Source of the DNA: an uncultured Bacteroidales bacterium
Lineage (GTDB): Bacteria > Bacteroidota > Bacteroidia > Bacteroidales > UBA932
DNA: 38,108 nt
NCBI GenBank assembly: GCA_944326225.1
Contig: CALVDI010000020.1
Span: 1-38,108 of the forward strand
Reading direction: 5' to 3'
In this document: positions 24,174 through 32,541 of the stretch, in pieces
Layout: each line of letters opens with the position of its first letter
Numbering within the stretch: the first letter of the stretch is position 1
Made by a program: the position numbers and the translations under genes
Notes under the pieces: model-generated
What the model was told of the DNA's origin: nothing
Seen by the model: only the letters and a program-made list of their open reading frames with translations
Database searches by the model: none

Positions 24174-25019
24174 TCAGTCGAATGTGATGTCGAGGCGGCC
24201 GACGTATTCGCCCTGAGCTCCGGCCTGGACGATGATCACGTCCTCACCGTCTAGATTGGGGTAGATCTTCTCGGATTTCAGGAATGTGTGACTGTGGCCG
24301 CCGATGATGACGTCTATGTTGCGGGTGTTCCTGGCCAGGTTGATGTCCGTGCGCTGATTGGGATAGCCCGAATAACCCAGATGTGACAGGGCGATTACCA
24401 GGTCGCAGTGCTCCTCGTTCTTGAGATAGTCAGCCCATCTCTGAGCGGCCTCATAAGCGTCAATATAGACCAATCCTTCCCGGTTCTGTTTGGCAACAAG
24501 CGACTTAATGTTGGCCAACAGGCCGAAGACGCCTATCTTGCGGCCGTTCTTATACACGATAGTATACGGTTTTACATAAGGCTCCAGAGCAGTACCTGAG
24601 AAGTCATAGTTGGCGCAGACTGTCTGGAACTCCGCCTTTGAAAGCCGTCTGGCAAACTCGTTCACTCCGTTGTCAAACTCATGGTTGCCGATGGCCACCA
24701 CCTCGTATCCGAGGGCATTCATCAGTTCCATCTCCAGGTCTCCCTTGAAGACCGTAAAATACGGTGTGCCCTGGTTGTAGTCTCCGGCATCAAGCAGCAG
24801 GACGCGGTCCCGGCCATACTGCGATATCACCTGGTGAAAATACTCGGCGCGGCGGTGTACGCCTCCTGCACCCGCACCACGGCCGACTCGTATCTCCTCT
24901 ATCTGGGAATGGGTGTCATTGGTATGGAGTATCACCAGATCCTGAGCCGTAAGGGCGGGAACGGAGACAAGCAGAAGCAGCACGAACGCCGCCGATATGG
25001 ATTTGCTTCTTATCTTCAT
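24174..25019 (-). CDS. Secreted 5'-nucleotidase metallophosphatase subunit (N-terminal-domain protein)
   Basis: The 281-residue protein has a signal peptide (to about residue 25, ending ALTAQ) and one calcineurin-like metallophosphatase domain. Metal-ligand motifs appear in order: HTNDTHS, DAGDYNQGTPY, GNHEFDNG, SHLGY and GGHSHT. It corresponds to the catalytic N-terminal half of UshA-type 5'-nucleotidases, which release nucleosides and phosphate in the periplasm. The substrate-binding C-terminal half is a separate protein encoded 4 bp upstream. Both parts have their own signal peptide, so this is a true split rather than a frameshift. Together they likely form one enzyme. Confidence 0.9.
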   Translation of the reverse strand: MKIRSKSISAAFVLLLLVSVPALTAQDLVILHTNDTHSQIEEIRVGRGAGAGGVHRRAEYFHQVISQYGRDRVLLLDAGDYNQGTPYFTVFKGDLEMELMNALGYEVVAIGNHEFDNGVNEFARRLSKAEFQTVCANYDFSGTALEPYVKPYTIVYKNGRKIGVFGLLANIKSLVAKQNREGLVYIDAYEAAQRWADYLKNEEHCDLVIALSHLGYSGYPNQRTDINLARNTRNIDVIIGGHSHTFLKSEKIYPNLDGEDVIIVQAGAQGEYVGRLDITFD

Positions 25020-25023
25020 AATG

Positions 25024-25767
25024 TCAGTCCTTTTCTATGATTACACGTCCGTCACCCTTGTTCTCCAGGACTATGCCTGACTCGGAAAGGTCACGCAGAT
25101 ACCGTACGGCGGCATCCCGCAGTACGATGCCAGTACGGTCTATGGACACGGCGTCGTCTCCGATATCGAAACGGTCTCCCCCGTCCAGCAGAAAATCGAT
25201 GGTCACCAGATTGTACAGAGCGTCATCCTCCAACGGCCGGCCGCCTATCAGGCATTTCTCCAGTTCTCCGTCACGCACTACTATCTCCACCCCGCCTAAA
25301 GCTTCGAACTTACCGGAAGCGAAACGCTCCAGGATATGCCGGATGTCCTCTCCTTCCATTACCGCGACCACGACAGTATTGTCAAACGGGAAAGTGGAAT
25401 ATATGTCATACACCCTGACTGCTCCCTTGGGAAAATTACTGCGTATGCCGCCGAAATTGGTAAGGGACATGGACGGATAGCCGTTGTCCAGACGGTCGGA
25501 AACGGCATATAGCAGCATGTCGGCAGCCAGATTGGACAGGGCGCTCTCGGGTCTACCTTCCTTTATCTCCTCCGAGGAATATATCACTACTTCCATGAGT
25601 GGAGTCATCTGCTCCTGATGTGCGGCGACTATGCTGTCCACGCCATAGACGGTATCGCTCTCATAGGCGGAGTCCATCCTGACACGCTGCCAGCTGTACT
25701 CAAAGTCCTGAGCACTCAGCATCTGGCCAACAAGCACTGCAAAAATTAAAATAACGCACTTTCGCAT
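25024..25767 (-). CDS. Secreted 5'-nucleotidase C-terminal (substrate-binding) domain protein
   Basis: The 247-residue protein begins with a signal peptide (to about residue 19, ending MLSAQ). It matches the 5'-nucleotidase C-terminal domain: residues ~90-240 contain TNFGGIRSNFPKG and YSTFPFDNTVVV, the conserved substrate-binding core. The first ~70 residues are a linker-like region. It lacks the metallophosphatase domain and cannot act alone. The catalytic partner is the next gene, 4 bp downstream, so the order is reversed relative to the fused enzyme. It follows the ABC permease gene by 49 bp. Confidence 0.9.
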   Translation of the reverse strand: MRKCVILIFAVLVGQMLSAQDFEYSWQRVRMDSAYESDTVYGVDSIVAAHQEQMTPLMEVVIYSSEEIKEGRPESALSNLAADMLLYAVSDRLDNGYPSMSLTNFGGIRSNFPKGAVRVYDIYSTFPFDNTVVVAVMEGEDIRHILERFASGKFEALGGVEIVVRDGELEKCLIGGRPLEDDALYNLVTIDFLLDGGDRFDIGDDAVSIDRTGIVLRDAAVRYLRDLSESGIVLENKGDGRVIIEKD

Positions 25768-25816
25768 ATCAAAACCTATTTCAGAATTGCGTCAGAGTGG
25801 GTAAAATACACCAAGA

Positions 25817-27169
25817 CTAATATTTAAGCCATTTCCAGATGTCCTTCCAGGAGTACTTTGTACCGTGCATCAGGATGCCGATACGGTATATCTTGCCGGA
25901 AAAATACACGGCAATCAGGAAAGTCACCAGCAGCAGGCCGATGGACAGCAGCAGCTCCCATGTCTGCACGCAGCCCTCGAAGGGCACACGTGCCAGCATC
26001 ACCATCGGAGAGGTGAATGGAATAATAGAGCCCCAGAAGGCCAGCTGACCGTCTGGATTCTGGAATGTCTGAAGCATAAGCAGCAGTCCGATAATAAGAG
26101 GAATGGTCACGGGCAGTACCAGCTGCTGGGTGTCGGCCTCGTTGTCCACGGCTGAGCCGATGGCGGCGAAAAGGGAGGCATACAAAAGATAGCCGAGGAC
26201 GAAATATATCAGGAAGCAGCCGATGATGAGGCCGAAGTTGACCTCCTTGAGGGCCGTGAACACCTGTGCGGTCTCGCTGTCGGAAGCGGAGGCTATCTGT
26301 GCCATCTGCTCAGAGTCCATGCCGGCCATCTGGGTCATCTGCTCCATGGCCTCGGGATCGCTCATCAGTTCCGGTCCCATGGCAAGCTGGAAGCCGAATA
26401 CGATGGCCAGGGTCAGGACCACCCAGATGAAGAACTGGGTAAGGGCCACGCTGGCCACGCCGAGAATCTTGCCTATCATCAGGTCGAAAGGCTTGACGGA
26501 GGAGACGATGACCTCCACTATCTTGTTGGACTTCTCGTTGATGACGCTGGTCATGACCATGTTGCCGAACATGGTCACGAACATGTAGATGATAAAGCCC
26601 ATGATGAAGGAGATGGCCATGCTGATTCCGAGTATGGACTCCCGCTCCTGACCGTCCTCACCGACTATGTAGGTGTTCAGGTCCACCTCGTGATTGAGAT
26701 CCGCCTGTATCCGGTCGTAATTCTCGATATTGTACTGCTGGAGCTTGTAGCGCTCTATGACATCGTTGACATCGGCCTTTATAGCGTCGCTCACTTTCGC
26801 GTTGATCTGCTTGACCGCGTATGCATCCACAGTCACGTTGTTGGCGGTGTCCAGAGGCGAGACATACATCACGGCATATACACCCAGGCTGTCCAGATGA
26901 TTCTTGGCGAACTCCAGGTCTATGTTCTCGGGTATGACATACTCTATCTCCGCGCCGCTTTCCAGTGCCTGGGCCACAACACCTGAGTCGTCCAGCACCA
27001 TCACCCTGTTGATATCCTTGTCCAGGTCGGCCATCATTATGAGCGATGGCACTATCATCAGGGCCGCGAAAAGTATGGGGGTGACGATGGTCGTGATTAT
27101 AAATGATTTCTTCTTGACGCGGATGGAGAATTCACGTCCGAGTACGAGTTTTATCTTCTTGAAGTCCAT
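25817..27169 (-). CDS. ABC-2 type exporter permease (NatB-like)
   Basis: The 450-residue inner-membrane protein has one transmembrane helix near residues 22-45, a large extracytoplasmic region (~45-190) and a cluster of five or so hydrophobic segments in the C-terminal half. This is the layout of NatB/YhaP-type ABC-2 permeases, which export Na+ or other small substrates. The substrate cannot be read from sequence. A Met-rich segment (QMTQMAGMDSEQMAQI) lies between helices and may be flexible. It starts 1 bp after the ATPase gene's stop, so the two are coupled. Confidence 0.9.
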   Translation of the reverse strand: MDFKKIKLVLGREFSIRVKKKSFIITTIVTPILFAALMIVPSLIMMADLDKDINRVMVLDDSGVVAQALESGAEIEYVIPENIDLEFAKNHLDSLGVYAVMYVSPLDTANNVTVDAYAVKQINAKVSDAIKADVNDVIERYKLQQYNIENYDRIQADLNHEVDLNTYIVGEDGQERESILGISMAISFIMGFIIYMFVTMFGNMVMTSVINEKSNKIVEVIVSSVKPFDLMIGKILGVASVALTQFFIWVVLTLAIVFGFQLAMGPELMSDPEAMEQMTQMAGMDSEQMAQIASASDSETAQVFTALKEVNFGLIIGCFLIYFVLGYLLYASLFAAIGSAVDNEADTQQLVLPVTIPLIIGLLLMLQTFQNPDGQLAFWGSIIPFTSPMVMLARVPFEGCVQTWELLLSIGLLLVTFLIAVYFSGKIYRIGILMHGTKYSWKDIWKWLKY

Positions 27170-27170
27170 A

Positions 27171-28094
27171 TTACTTGCCCTCCCCTTTTACTAATTGGAT
27201 GAATATATCGTTCATGCTCGGTATCAGCTCGCGGTAGGACACCACGTCAATGCCGCTGCCGGCCAGTTCCGAGAGTATCTGAGCCGAAGGCGTTCCTTTG
27301 GGTACGTCGTATACGGCCCTGCGGATATCCTTGTGCGCTCCGTCCGAGACGAGCTTGAGAACCTGCCGGTCAGACATCTCCACTGATGCGCCGGAGGGTC
27401 GGTAAAGCACTTCCACCTGGCTCTTGCCGTGGTCGCGGCGGATCTGCTCCACACCTCCGGTGACCACGAGATTGGACTTGTTGATGAGGGCGATATTGTC
27501 GCAAAGCTCCTCTACGGACGCCATATTGTGAGTGGAGAGGATAATGGTCGTGCCCTCGTCTTTCATACGCAGGATCTCATTGCGGATAAGCTGCACGTTC
27601 ACCGGGTCGAATCCTGAGAACGGCTCGTCCAGGATCAGCAGCTCCGGCCTGTGTAGAACAGTGGTGATGAACTGCACTTTCTGGGCCATTCCCTTGGACA
27701 GCTCCTCCACTTTCTTGTTCCACCAGCTCTCGATGCCGAACTTCACGAACCACTTCTTCAGTTCTGTCATGGCCTGCTGACGGCTAAGCCCCTTTAGACG
27801 GGCCAGATACATGGCTTGCTCCCCGACTTTCATCTTCTTATAGAGACCGCGCTCCTCGGGAAGATATCCGATGCGGTAGACATCATCGGGGACTACCGGG
27901 TTGTCATTAAAGAGCACAATGCCGGAATTAGGCACTGTAATCTGGTTGATGATTCTGATTAGAGTGGTCTTGCCTGCCCCGTTGGGCCCGAGCAGACCGA
28001 AGATAGTTCCTTTCGGAACTTCTATGGAGACATGGTTCAGGGCCGTATAAGTCCCGAACACTTTCACGATGTCCCTACAGGCAATAGTATTCAT
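27171..28094 (-). CDS. ABC transporter ATP-binding protein (NatA-like)
   Basis: The 307-residue ATPase has Walker A GPNGAGKTT at residues 36-44, the signature LSKGMAQK, Walker B LLILDEPFSGFDP and the switch STHNM (His). A C-terminal extension (~220-307) is typical of NatA/CcmA-type exporter ATPases. It powers the permease encoded 1 bp downstream. The preceding gene encodes a secreted DUF3108/TapB-like protein and ends 14 bp upstream, so all three are probably cotranscribed. Confidence 0.93.
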   Translation of the reverse strand: MNTIACRDIVKVFGTYTALNHVSIEVPKGTIFGLLGPNGAGKTTLIRIINQITVPNSGIVLFNDNPVVPDDVYRIGYLPEERGLYKKMKVGEQAMYLARLKGLSRQQAMTELKKWFVKFGIESWWNKKVEELSKGMAQKVQFITTVLHRPELLILDEPFSGFDPVNVQLIRNEILRMKDEGTTIILSTHNMASVEELCDNIALINKSNLVVTGGVEQIRRDHGKSQVEVLYRPSGASVEMSDRQVLKLVSDGAHKDIRRAVYDVPKGTPSAQILSELAGSGIDVVSYRELIPSMNDIFIQLVKGEGK

Positions 28095-28108
28095 ATTTTT
28101 CAGGAAAA

Positions 28109-28816
28109 TTATTCAAATTGGAGGGATACCAGCTCCTGGGTATGGTCCAGACGTCCTTTCTTGTCGTAGACTGCCTGCTTGACACAGCCGATGCCAGGAG
28201 CATACCATGTCTCTATCCGCTCTGTTCTGGAGCCTATGGGCTGTTTTGTCACCTGATTCTCCTTGAGCAGGAAGCAGTCGAATGTTCCTGCCGGCACGGT
28301 GATGCTCTTCTGCTCCACCACCTGACGGCTCTGAGTAAGGATGTTGGCGGAGACCATGCCTATCTGGACCTTTATCTTTCCATCAGGGATAGTCATTCCG
28401 GCCTTCAGGCCCGAGGGCACACTGCTGGCATCTCCTTTGGACATGATGTCCTGCACCTTCATTACTTTCCCCACGTCGCTCATGCGCGAGACAGTGCCGT
28501 CGGGGCCTCCGACCGTGACCTCCATCGGAAGATTGCCGCCGTTGTCATCGAAAAGCGGTCGGCCGTCCTCATCGTAAAAATACTGGTCAAAAGTCACGGT
28601 CCCCTTCTCCAAAGTGCCCGATACGGCCTTGACAGTCATTACATAAGACCCGGTCTTATGTCCGTCCGCGTCATAATTGGCATACTCCAGGGTCATACCC
28701 TTGGTTATGGGACAGAATCCCGATTTGTCATAATCCTGTGCTGATACAGAATATCCGCCGGCTGTTATCATGACAGCGGCGGACATCATGGAAAGTAAAA
28801 ATGCTGTATTTCCCAT
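28109..28816 (-). CDS. Secreted DUF3108/TapB-like protein
   Basis: The 235-residue protein has an N-terminal signal peptide (MGNTAFLLSMMSAAVMITAG, cleavage after VSAQ). The rest is beta-rich. The C-terminal half has VPAGTFDCFLLKE, ETWYAPGIGCVKQAVYDKKG, a pattern I associate with DUF3108/TapB-like periplasmic proteins. No enzyme motif is visible. I chose the start at 28816, eight bases after the stop of the CorC gene. The longer frame (to 28879) overlaps CorC and spoils the signal peptide. A role beside the NatAB-type exporter is possible but unproven. Confidence 0.78.
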   Translation of the reverse strand: MGNTAFLLSMMSAAVMITAGGYSVSAQDYDKSGFCPITKGMTLEYANYDADGHKTGSYVMTVKAVSGTLEKGTVTFDQYFYDEDGRPLFDDNGGNLPMEVTVGGPDGTVSRMSDVGKVMKVQDIMSKGDASSVPSGLKAGMTIPDGKIKVQIGMVSANILTQSRQVVEQKSITVPAGTFDCFLLKENQVTKQPIGSRTERIETWYAPGIGCVKQAVYDKKGRLDHTQELVSLQFE

Positions 28817-28823
28817 ACTTGTT

Positions 28824-30128
28824 CTATTTTTCTTTATCGTCCTTAACATCTTCGGGCTCAGAGACCGTTCTGTTGACAAGCACTTTGTCTATTCTCGCCC
28901 CGTCCATGTCCACAACCTCAAGGCGGAAGCCGTTCCACTCCACATATTCGCCGGACTTGGGTATATGTTCAAGCAATTCAAGAATCAGGCCACCGACAGT
29001 ATTGTAATCGTTTTCCGATGCCAGCTCCTCCATGTCAAAATGGGCCAGGAAGTCGTAGAACGGGCACTGGCCGTCCACCAGCCAGCCGCCTCCGTTCTGG
29101 CGCTCGATGATATCCGGCTCGTCCTCCTCGTCATCTATGGAGCCGACCAGGCCTTCCAGTATGTCCTTGTATGTCACGATACCCTGGCATACTCCGAACT
29201 CGTCGCAGACCAGACCGTAGGTCACGTGAGCCTTCTTCATCTGCTCCAGCACCTTGTATACGTCCGTATACTCGTGGAAATACTGCACGGGGCGTATGAT
29301 GTCATCTATAGAGAATTTCTCGTTGTCCAGCTTCCCGAAGAGATCCTTCAGGTAGACAACCCCGACTATCTCATCGAGACTGCCGTCGCCCACGGGATAT
29401 ACCTCAAAGAGATTCTCCTGCACAGTCGTATTGATTTCCTCCCGTGTCATCTCCTTGTCTATCCACACTATCTCGTTGCGGCTGGTCATGATGGACTCTA
29501 TCTTTCTGTCGCCTAAAGAGAACACTCTTTCCACGATATCCTGCTCCACATCCTGTACCTCTCCGTCCTCCTTCCCCTCGGCCACCATCGACTTGATCTC
29601 CTCCTCAGTCACCTTGGCTTCTTTCTCCTCCACATGGAAAGCCTTGACGAACAGGGATGTACTCTTGTCCAGTATCCACACGAAAGGGGTGGCTATCCAC
29701 GAGAGTACCAGCATGGGGCCGGACATTACCTTGGCGATACTCTCCGGAGAGCCCATGCCAAGACGTTTGGGAACCAGCTCGCCGAGAACAATGGTCAGAT
29801 ATGTCACGATGATAACTATGGATACCTGCGCAAGAGGCTGGGCCACACTTTCCGCCAGCCCCCAGCCCTCGAGTATGTCGGAGAACTTGTCCGCTATCGA
29901 GGCTCCCGAATAGATACCGGTGAGAATACCGATGAGAGTTATCCCTATCTGCACTGTAGACAGGAACTTATTGGGTCTTTCAGTAAGATTGAGAACATTT
30001 TTGGCGGAGCGGCTGCCCCTTTTGGCATCGGCTGTAAGACTTGATTTTCTTGCGCTTATCAGAGCAACCTCACTCATGGAGAAGAGGCCGTTGAGTAGAA
30101 TAAGAAGTAGAATTATAAAAATTTCCAT
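28824..30128 (-). CDS. CorC/HlyC family CBS-domain membrane protein
   Basis: The 434-residue inner-membrane protein has an N-terminal DUF21 (CNNM) domain with several transmembrane helices (residues ~1-150, including LVPKRLGMGSPE), two CBS domains (~205-330, with SIMTSRNEIVWIDKEMTREE and VTYGLVCDEFGVCQGIVTYK) and a CorC_HlyC domain (~350-425). Such proteins take part in Mg2+/Co2+ handling, and CBS pairs bind nucleotides. The name haemolysin is historical. It starts 58 bp after tdk in the same direction and may use its own -7 box. Confidence 0.93.
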   Translation of the reverse strand: MEIFIILLLILLNGLFSMSEVALISARKSSLTADAKRGSRSAKNVLNLTERPNKFLSTVQIGITLIGILTGIYSGASIADKFSDILEGWGLAESVAQPLAQVSIVIIVTYLTIVLGELVPKRLGMGSPESIAKVMSGPMLVLSWIATPFVWILDKSTSLFVKAFHVEEKEAKVTEEEIKSMVAEGKEDGEVQDVEQDIVERVFSLGDRKIESIMTSRNEIVWIDKEMTREEINTTVQENLFEVYPVGDGSLDEIVGVVYLKDLFGKLDNEKFSIDDIIRPVQYFHEYTDVYKVLEQMKKAHVTYGLVCDEFGVCQGIVTYKDILEGLVGSIDDEEDEPDIIERQNGGGWLVDGQCPFYDFLAHFDMEELASENDYNTVGGLILELLEHIPKSGEYVEWNGFRLEVVDMDGARIDKVLVNRTVSEPEDVKDDKEK

Positions 30129-30153
30129 TCAAATGTAAGAATAGTCACGAATG

Positions 30154-30161
30154 CAAAAATA
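30154..30161 (-). promoter_or_regulatory. -7 box of CorC-type gene
   Basis: TATTTTTG on the minus strand matches TAnnTTTG, 26 bp before the ATG at 30128. No -33 TTG is visible at 19-21 nt. It may add to readthrough from tdk. Confidence 0.4.
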
Positions 30162-30186
30162 ATGAAAATTCGGAATTAGCATAGGG

Positions 30187-30759
30187 TTAATCAGAATTCT
30201 CCATGCATTTATTGAAGCAATGGCGGCAGAGAGGCTCGTAAAAGTCCTTTTCCCCTAGCTCCACCAGACGGTCGCTGGAGGACAGGCGGTGCGAGTACAG
30301 GGCGGGGTCGCCGCAGCGCACGCAGATGGCATGTACCTTGTCCACGTATTCGGCCACGGCCATAAGAGCCGGCATGGGGCCGAACGGTTTTCCCTGGTAG
30401 TCCATGTCCAGGCCGGCGGCTATGACTCTTATGCCCGAGGATGCAAGCTGGCGGCACACGTCCACTATGCCGTCGTCGAAGAACTGGGCCTCATCTATGC
30501 CCACCACGTCCACGTCTCCGGAGAGCAGCAGGATACTGGCCGAAGACTCCACCGGTGTGGAAAGTATGGCAGTGGCATCGTGTGAGACTACTTCCTGCAC
30601 TGAGTATCTGGTATCTATGCCGGGCTTGAATATCTCTACCCGCTGATTGGCGAACTTGGCCCGCTTCAGACGGCGTATAAGCTCCTCGGTCTTGCCCGAG
30701 AACATCGAGCCGCAGATTACTTCTATCCATCCCGGTTTTTTTGCGTATTCTGAAAACAT
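30187..30759 (-). CDS. tdk: Thymidine kinase
   Basis: This 190-residue type II thymidine kinase phosphorylates thymidine to dTMP in salvage. Visible motifs are P-loop GSMFSGKT at residues 17-24, [10 protein letters not shown] with the catalytic E90, the lasso-like region [13 protein letters not shown] at 116-128, and a zinc site formed by C146 and C149 (CVRC) with C178 and C181 (CRHC). The length is typical. It diverges from rsmI, whose promoter lies inside and just upstream of its first codons. Confidence 0.95.
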   Translation of the reverse strand: MFSEYAKKPGWIEVICGSMFSGKTEELIRRLKRAKFANQRVEIFKPGIDTRYSVQEVVSHDATAILSTPVESSASILLLSGDVDVVGIDEAQFFDDGIVDVCRQLASSGIRVIAAGLDMDYQGKPFGPMPALMAVAEYVDKVHAICVRCGDPALYSHRLSSSDRLVELGEKDFYEPLCRHCFNKCMENSD

Positions 30760-30772
30760 TTTCTTACTTTTG
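30741..30772 (+). promoter_or_regulatory. Promoter of rsmI
   Basis: TTGC (30741-30744), 20 nt and TACTTTTG (30765-30772) match the Bacteroidota promoter. It overlaps the first codons of tdk on the other strand and would give a ~60-nt leader before the ATG at 30840. Confidence 0.55.
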
Positions 30773-30808
30773 TCCTTTGCGGATGCAGTCGTCCCGGCAT
30801 CCGGAGTG

Positions 30809-30816
30809 CAAAATTA
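30809..30816 (-). promoter_or_regulatory. Possible -7 box of tdk
   Basis: TAATTTTG on the minus strand lies 49 bp before the tdk ATG. No proper -33 is visible. Confidence 0.35.
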
Positions 30817-30839
30817 ACATTTTATACCATTTTACCGTC

Positions 30840-31550
30840 ATGGCCGGCAAGCTTTATATCGTACCCACTCCTGTGGGCAATCTGGAAGACATGACTTTCA
30901 GAGCCATCGCGGTTCTGAAACAGGTGGACCTCATCCTGGCCGAGGACACCAGGACCACATCCGTGCTTCTGAAGCACTACGGGATATCAAAGCCTACGGA
31001 GGCGCACCACAAGTTCAACGAGCACGCCCGTATCCGCCCTGTCTGCGAAAAGCTCCTCTCAGGTATGGACATAGCATTGGTGTCGGACGCCGGTACCCCG
31101 GGCATTTCCGATCCTGGATTCATGCTGGCCCGTGCATGCGCTGAAGAAGGTATAGATGTCATTACTCTGCCCGGAGCCACGGCCTTCGTACCGGCTCTTA
31201 TAGACTCGGGACTACCGGCCGACAGGTTCTCGTTCGAGGGTTTCCTGCCGGTAAAGAAGGGCCGTCAGACCCGCCTGACAGAGCTCGCCTCCGAAGGCCG
31301 CACCATGATATTCTACGAGTCGCCCTACCGGCTGGCCAGGACCCTGTCGCAGATGTGCGGGTATTTCGGGCCGGAGCGCAGGGCGTCGGTCTCCCGCGAG
31401 ATCAGCAAGGTCCACGAGGAGACCCGCAGGGGGACGCTCTCAGAGCTGGCCTCGTGGTTCACGGACAACCCGCCCAAAGGGGAGATAGTACTAACAGTAG
31501 AAGGGAAAGCATATGTGGGAAGAAGAGAAAAAGAGGAAAGGGAGGACTGA
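30840..31550 (+). CDS. rsmI: 16S rRNA (cytidine1402-2'-O)-methyltransferase RsmI
   Basis: The 236-residue tetrapyrrole-methylase-fold enzyme methylates the ribose of C1402 in the 16S decoding site using SAM. Motifs are YIVPTPVGNLEDMTFRA at the start, AEDTRTT, LVSDAGTPGISDPG and LPGATAFVPALI, followed by EGFLP and FYESPYRL. I chose the ATG at 30840 (MAGKLYIVPTP) because the longer frame to 30741 adds 33 unrelated residues and starts upstream of the promoter. The C-terminal extension seen in E. coli RsmI is absent, as in other short Bacteroidota versions. Its 3' end overlaps the next gene by 38 bp. Confidence 0.95.
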   Translation: MAGKLYIVPTPVGNLEDMTFRAIAVLKQVDLILAEDTRTTSVLLKHYGISKPTEAHHKFNEHARIRPVCEKLLSGMDIALVSDAGTPGISDPGFMLARACAEEGIDVITLPGATAFVPALIDSGLPADRFSFEGFLPVKKGRQTRLTELASEGRTMIFYESPYRLARTLSQMCGYFGPERRASVSREISKVHEETRRGTLSELASWFTDNPPKGEIVLTVEGKAYVGRREKEERED

Positions 31551-32349
31551 GCGTCTTTTCTCCAACGGAGTCATCATCCTGGTGTTCCTGATTCTGACGG
31601 CCCAGGCTGTATTTTTCACCAGACACCTTATTATTAATAGCAGGCGTGCCGAGACAGGCACAGCATCAGGGACAGTTTCCACCCAGGGCAGGCCGCCTTC
31701 ATCCGACACTGCCGGCATCGTCCGTTATCCGTCTGTTAATGAGCGGCAAGGTGCTGAGCCCGGCGGCCGGAATGCAGTGGCAGCTACGGGACAGTACGGA
31801 AGCACAGGTTCCGTGGATAAGAACAAAGTGCCGCAAGACGGACCTGCGGATGCTGCTGGAACCGGAGCCGCGGTATCTGTCGGAGATGTGTCCGCAACTG
31901 GGACAGAGAGCCGGCGGTATGAATACGATTACGACGGATGGAAATGGGATATGGTGGAACTTAACTCCGCCGACAGCGCGGCTCTGGATGCGCTGCCTGG
32001 AATAGGACCGTGGTACGCAAAGCAGATATTGAGTTACCGCGAGCGCCTCGGGAGTTACGCGGACGTCAGTCAGCTGCTGGATATCCGCGGATTCGACACT
32101 GCACGTCTCAACCGTCTTTGCGGCTATGTGTTTATAGATCCGGCATCCGTCCGGGGGCTGGACCTGCGCACCATGTCCGTTGACTCCATGGCGTCACACC
32201 CTTATATAGGCCCGTATGCCGCAAAAGGCATAGACCGCTTCCGCCGCACTGTCCCTGACAGCGTTTTCTCATTGCAGGCCATAGTCGAGAACGGCATACT
32301 GTCCGGAATGCAGGCCAGAAGACTGTCTCTGTACATGCGCCGGGACTGA
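31513..32349 (+). CDS. ComEA-like helix-hairpin-helix protein with membrane anchor
   Basis: The 278-residue protein has a positively charged N-terminus, one transmembrane helix (~residues 18-38, GVIILVFLILTAQAVFF), a long low-complexity linker (~45-135) rich in Gly, Ala, Ser and Thr, and C-terminal helix-hairpin-helix repeats starting near residue 145 (NSADSAALDALPGIGPWYA, LLDIRGFDTARL, MASHPYIGPYAA). ComEA-type HhH domains bind DNA, in competence systems at the cell surface. In Bacteroidota, related proteins are common and their role in uptake is not clear. It overlaps rsmI by 38 bp, so it is cotranscribed. Confidence 0.82.
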   Translation: MWEEEKKRKGRTERLFSNGVIILVFLILTAQAVFFTRHLIINSRRAETGTASGTVSTQGRPPSSDTAGIVRYPSVNERQGAEPGGRNAVAATGQYGSTGSVDKNKVPQDGPADAAGTGAAVSVGDVSATGTESRRYEYDYDGWKWDMVELNSADSAALDALPGIGPWYAKQILSYRERLGSYADVSQLLDIRGFDTARLNRLCGYVFIDPASVRGLDLRTMSVDSMASHPYIGPYAAKGIDRFRRTVPDSVFSLQAIVENGILSGMQARRLSLYMRRD

Positions 32350-32475
32350 CATTCAGTCACTGACAGCGCAGTTACCTACATGCAGGTCATGCAATTATCC
32401 AGTTGCTGTGTATCTCTGGGTGGAACAGCAATTTAAACCTACGTTTATTTTGCCATACGTTTTTTTGTCACACAC

Positions 32476-32508
32476 TTGTCACAATCTGATTTTTTTGCAT
32501 TAAATTTG
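32476..32508 (+). promoter_or_regulatory. Promoter of lipoprotein operon
   Basis: TTGT (32476-32479), 21 nt and TAAATTTG (32501-32508) lie 33 bp before the ATG at 32542. A weak hairpin (32403-32431) upstream may end the rsmI-comEA transcript. Confidence 0.6.
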
Positions 32509-32541
32509 CGCCGTTTTAAACGTACTATTTAATCAATCAAG

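Noticed and set aside
24174-25767. Broken 5'-nucleotidase gene
   Set aside because: Both parts have their own signal peptide and start codon, and their order is opposite to the fused enzyme. This is a real split, not a frameshift.
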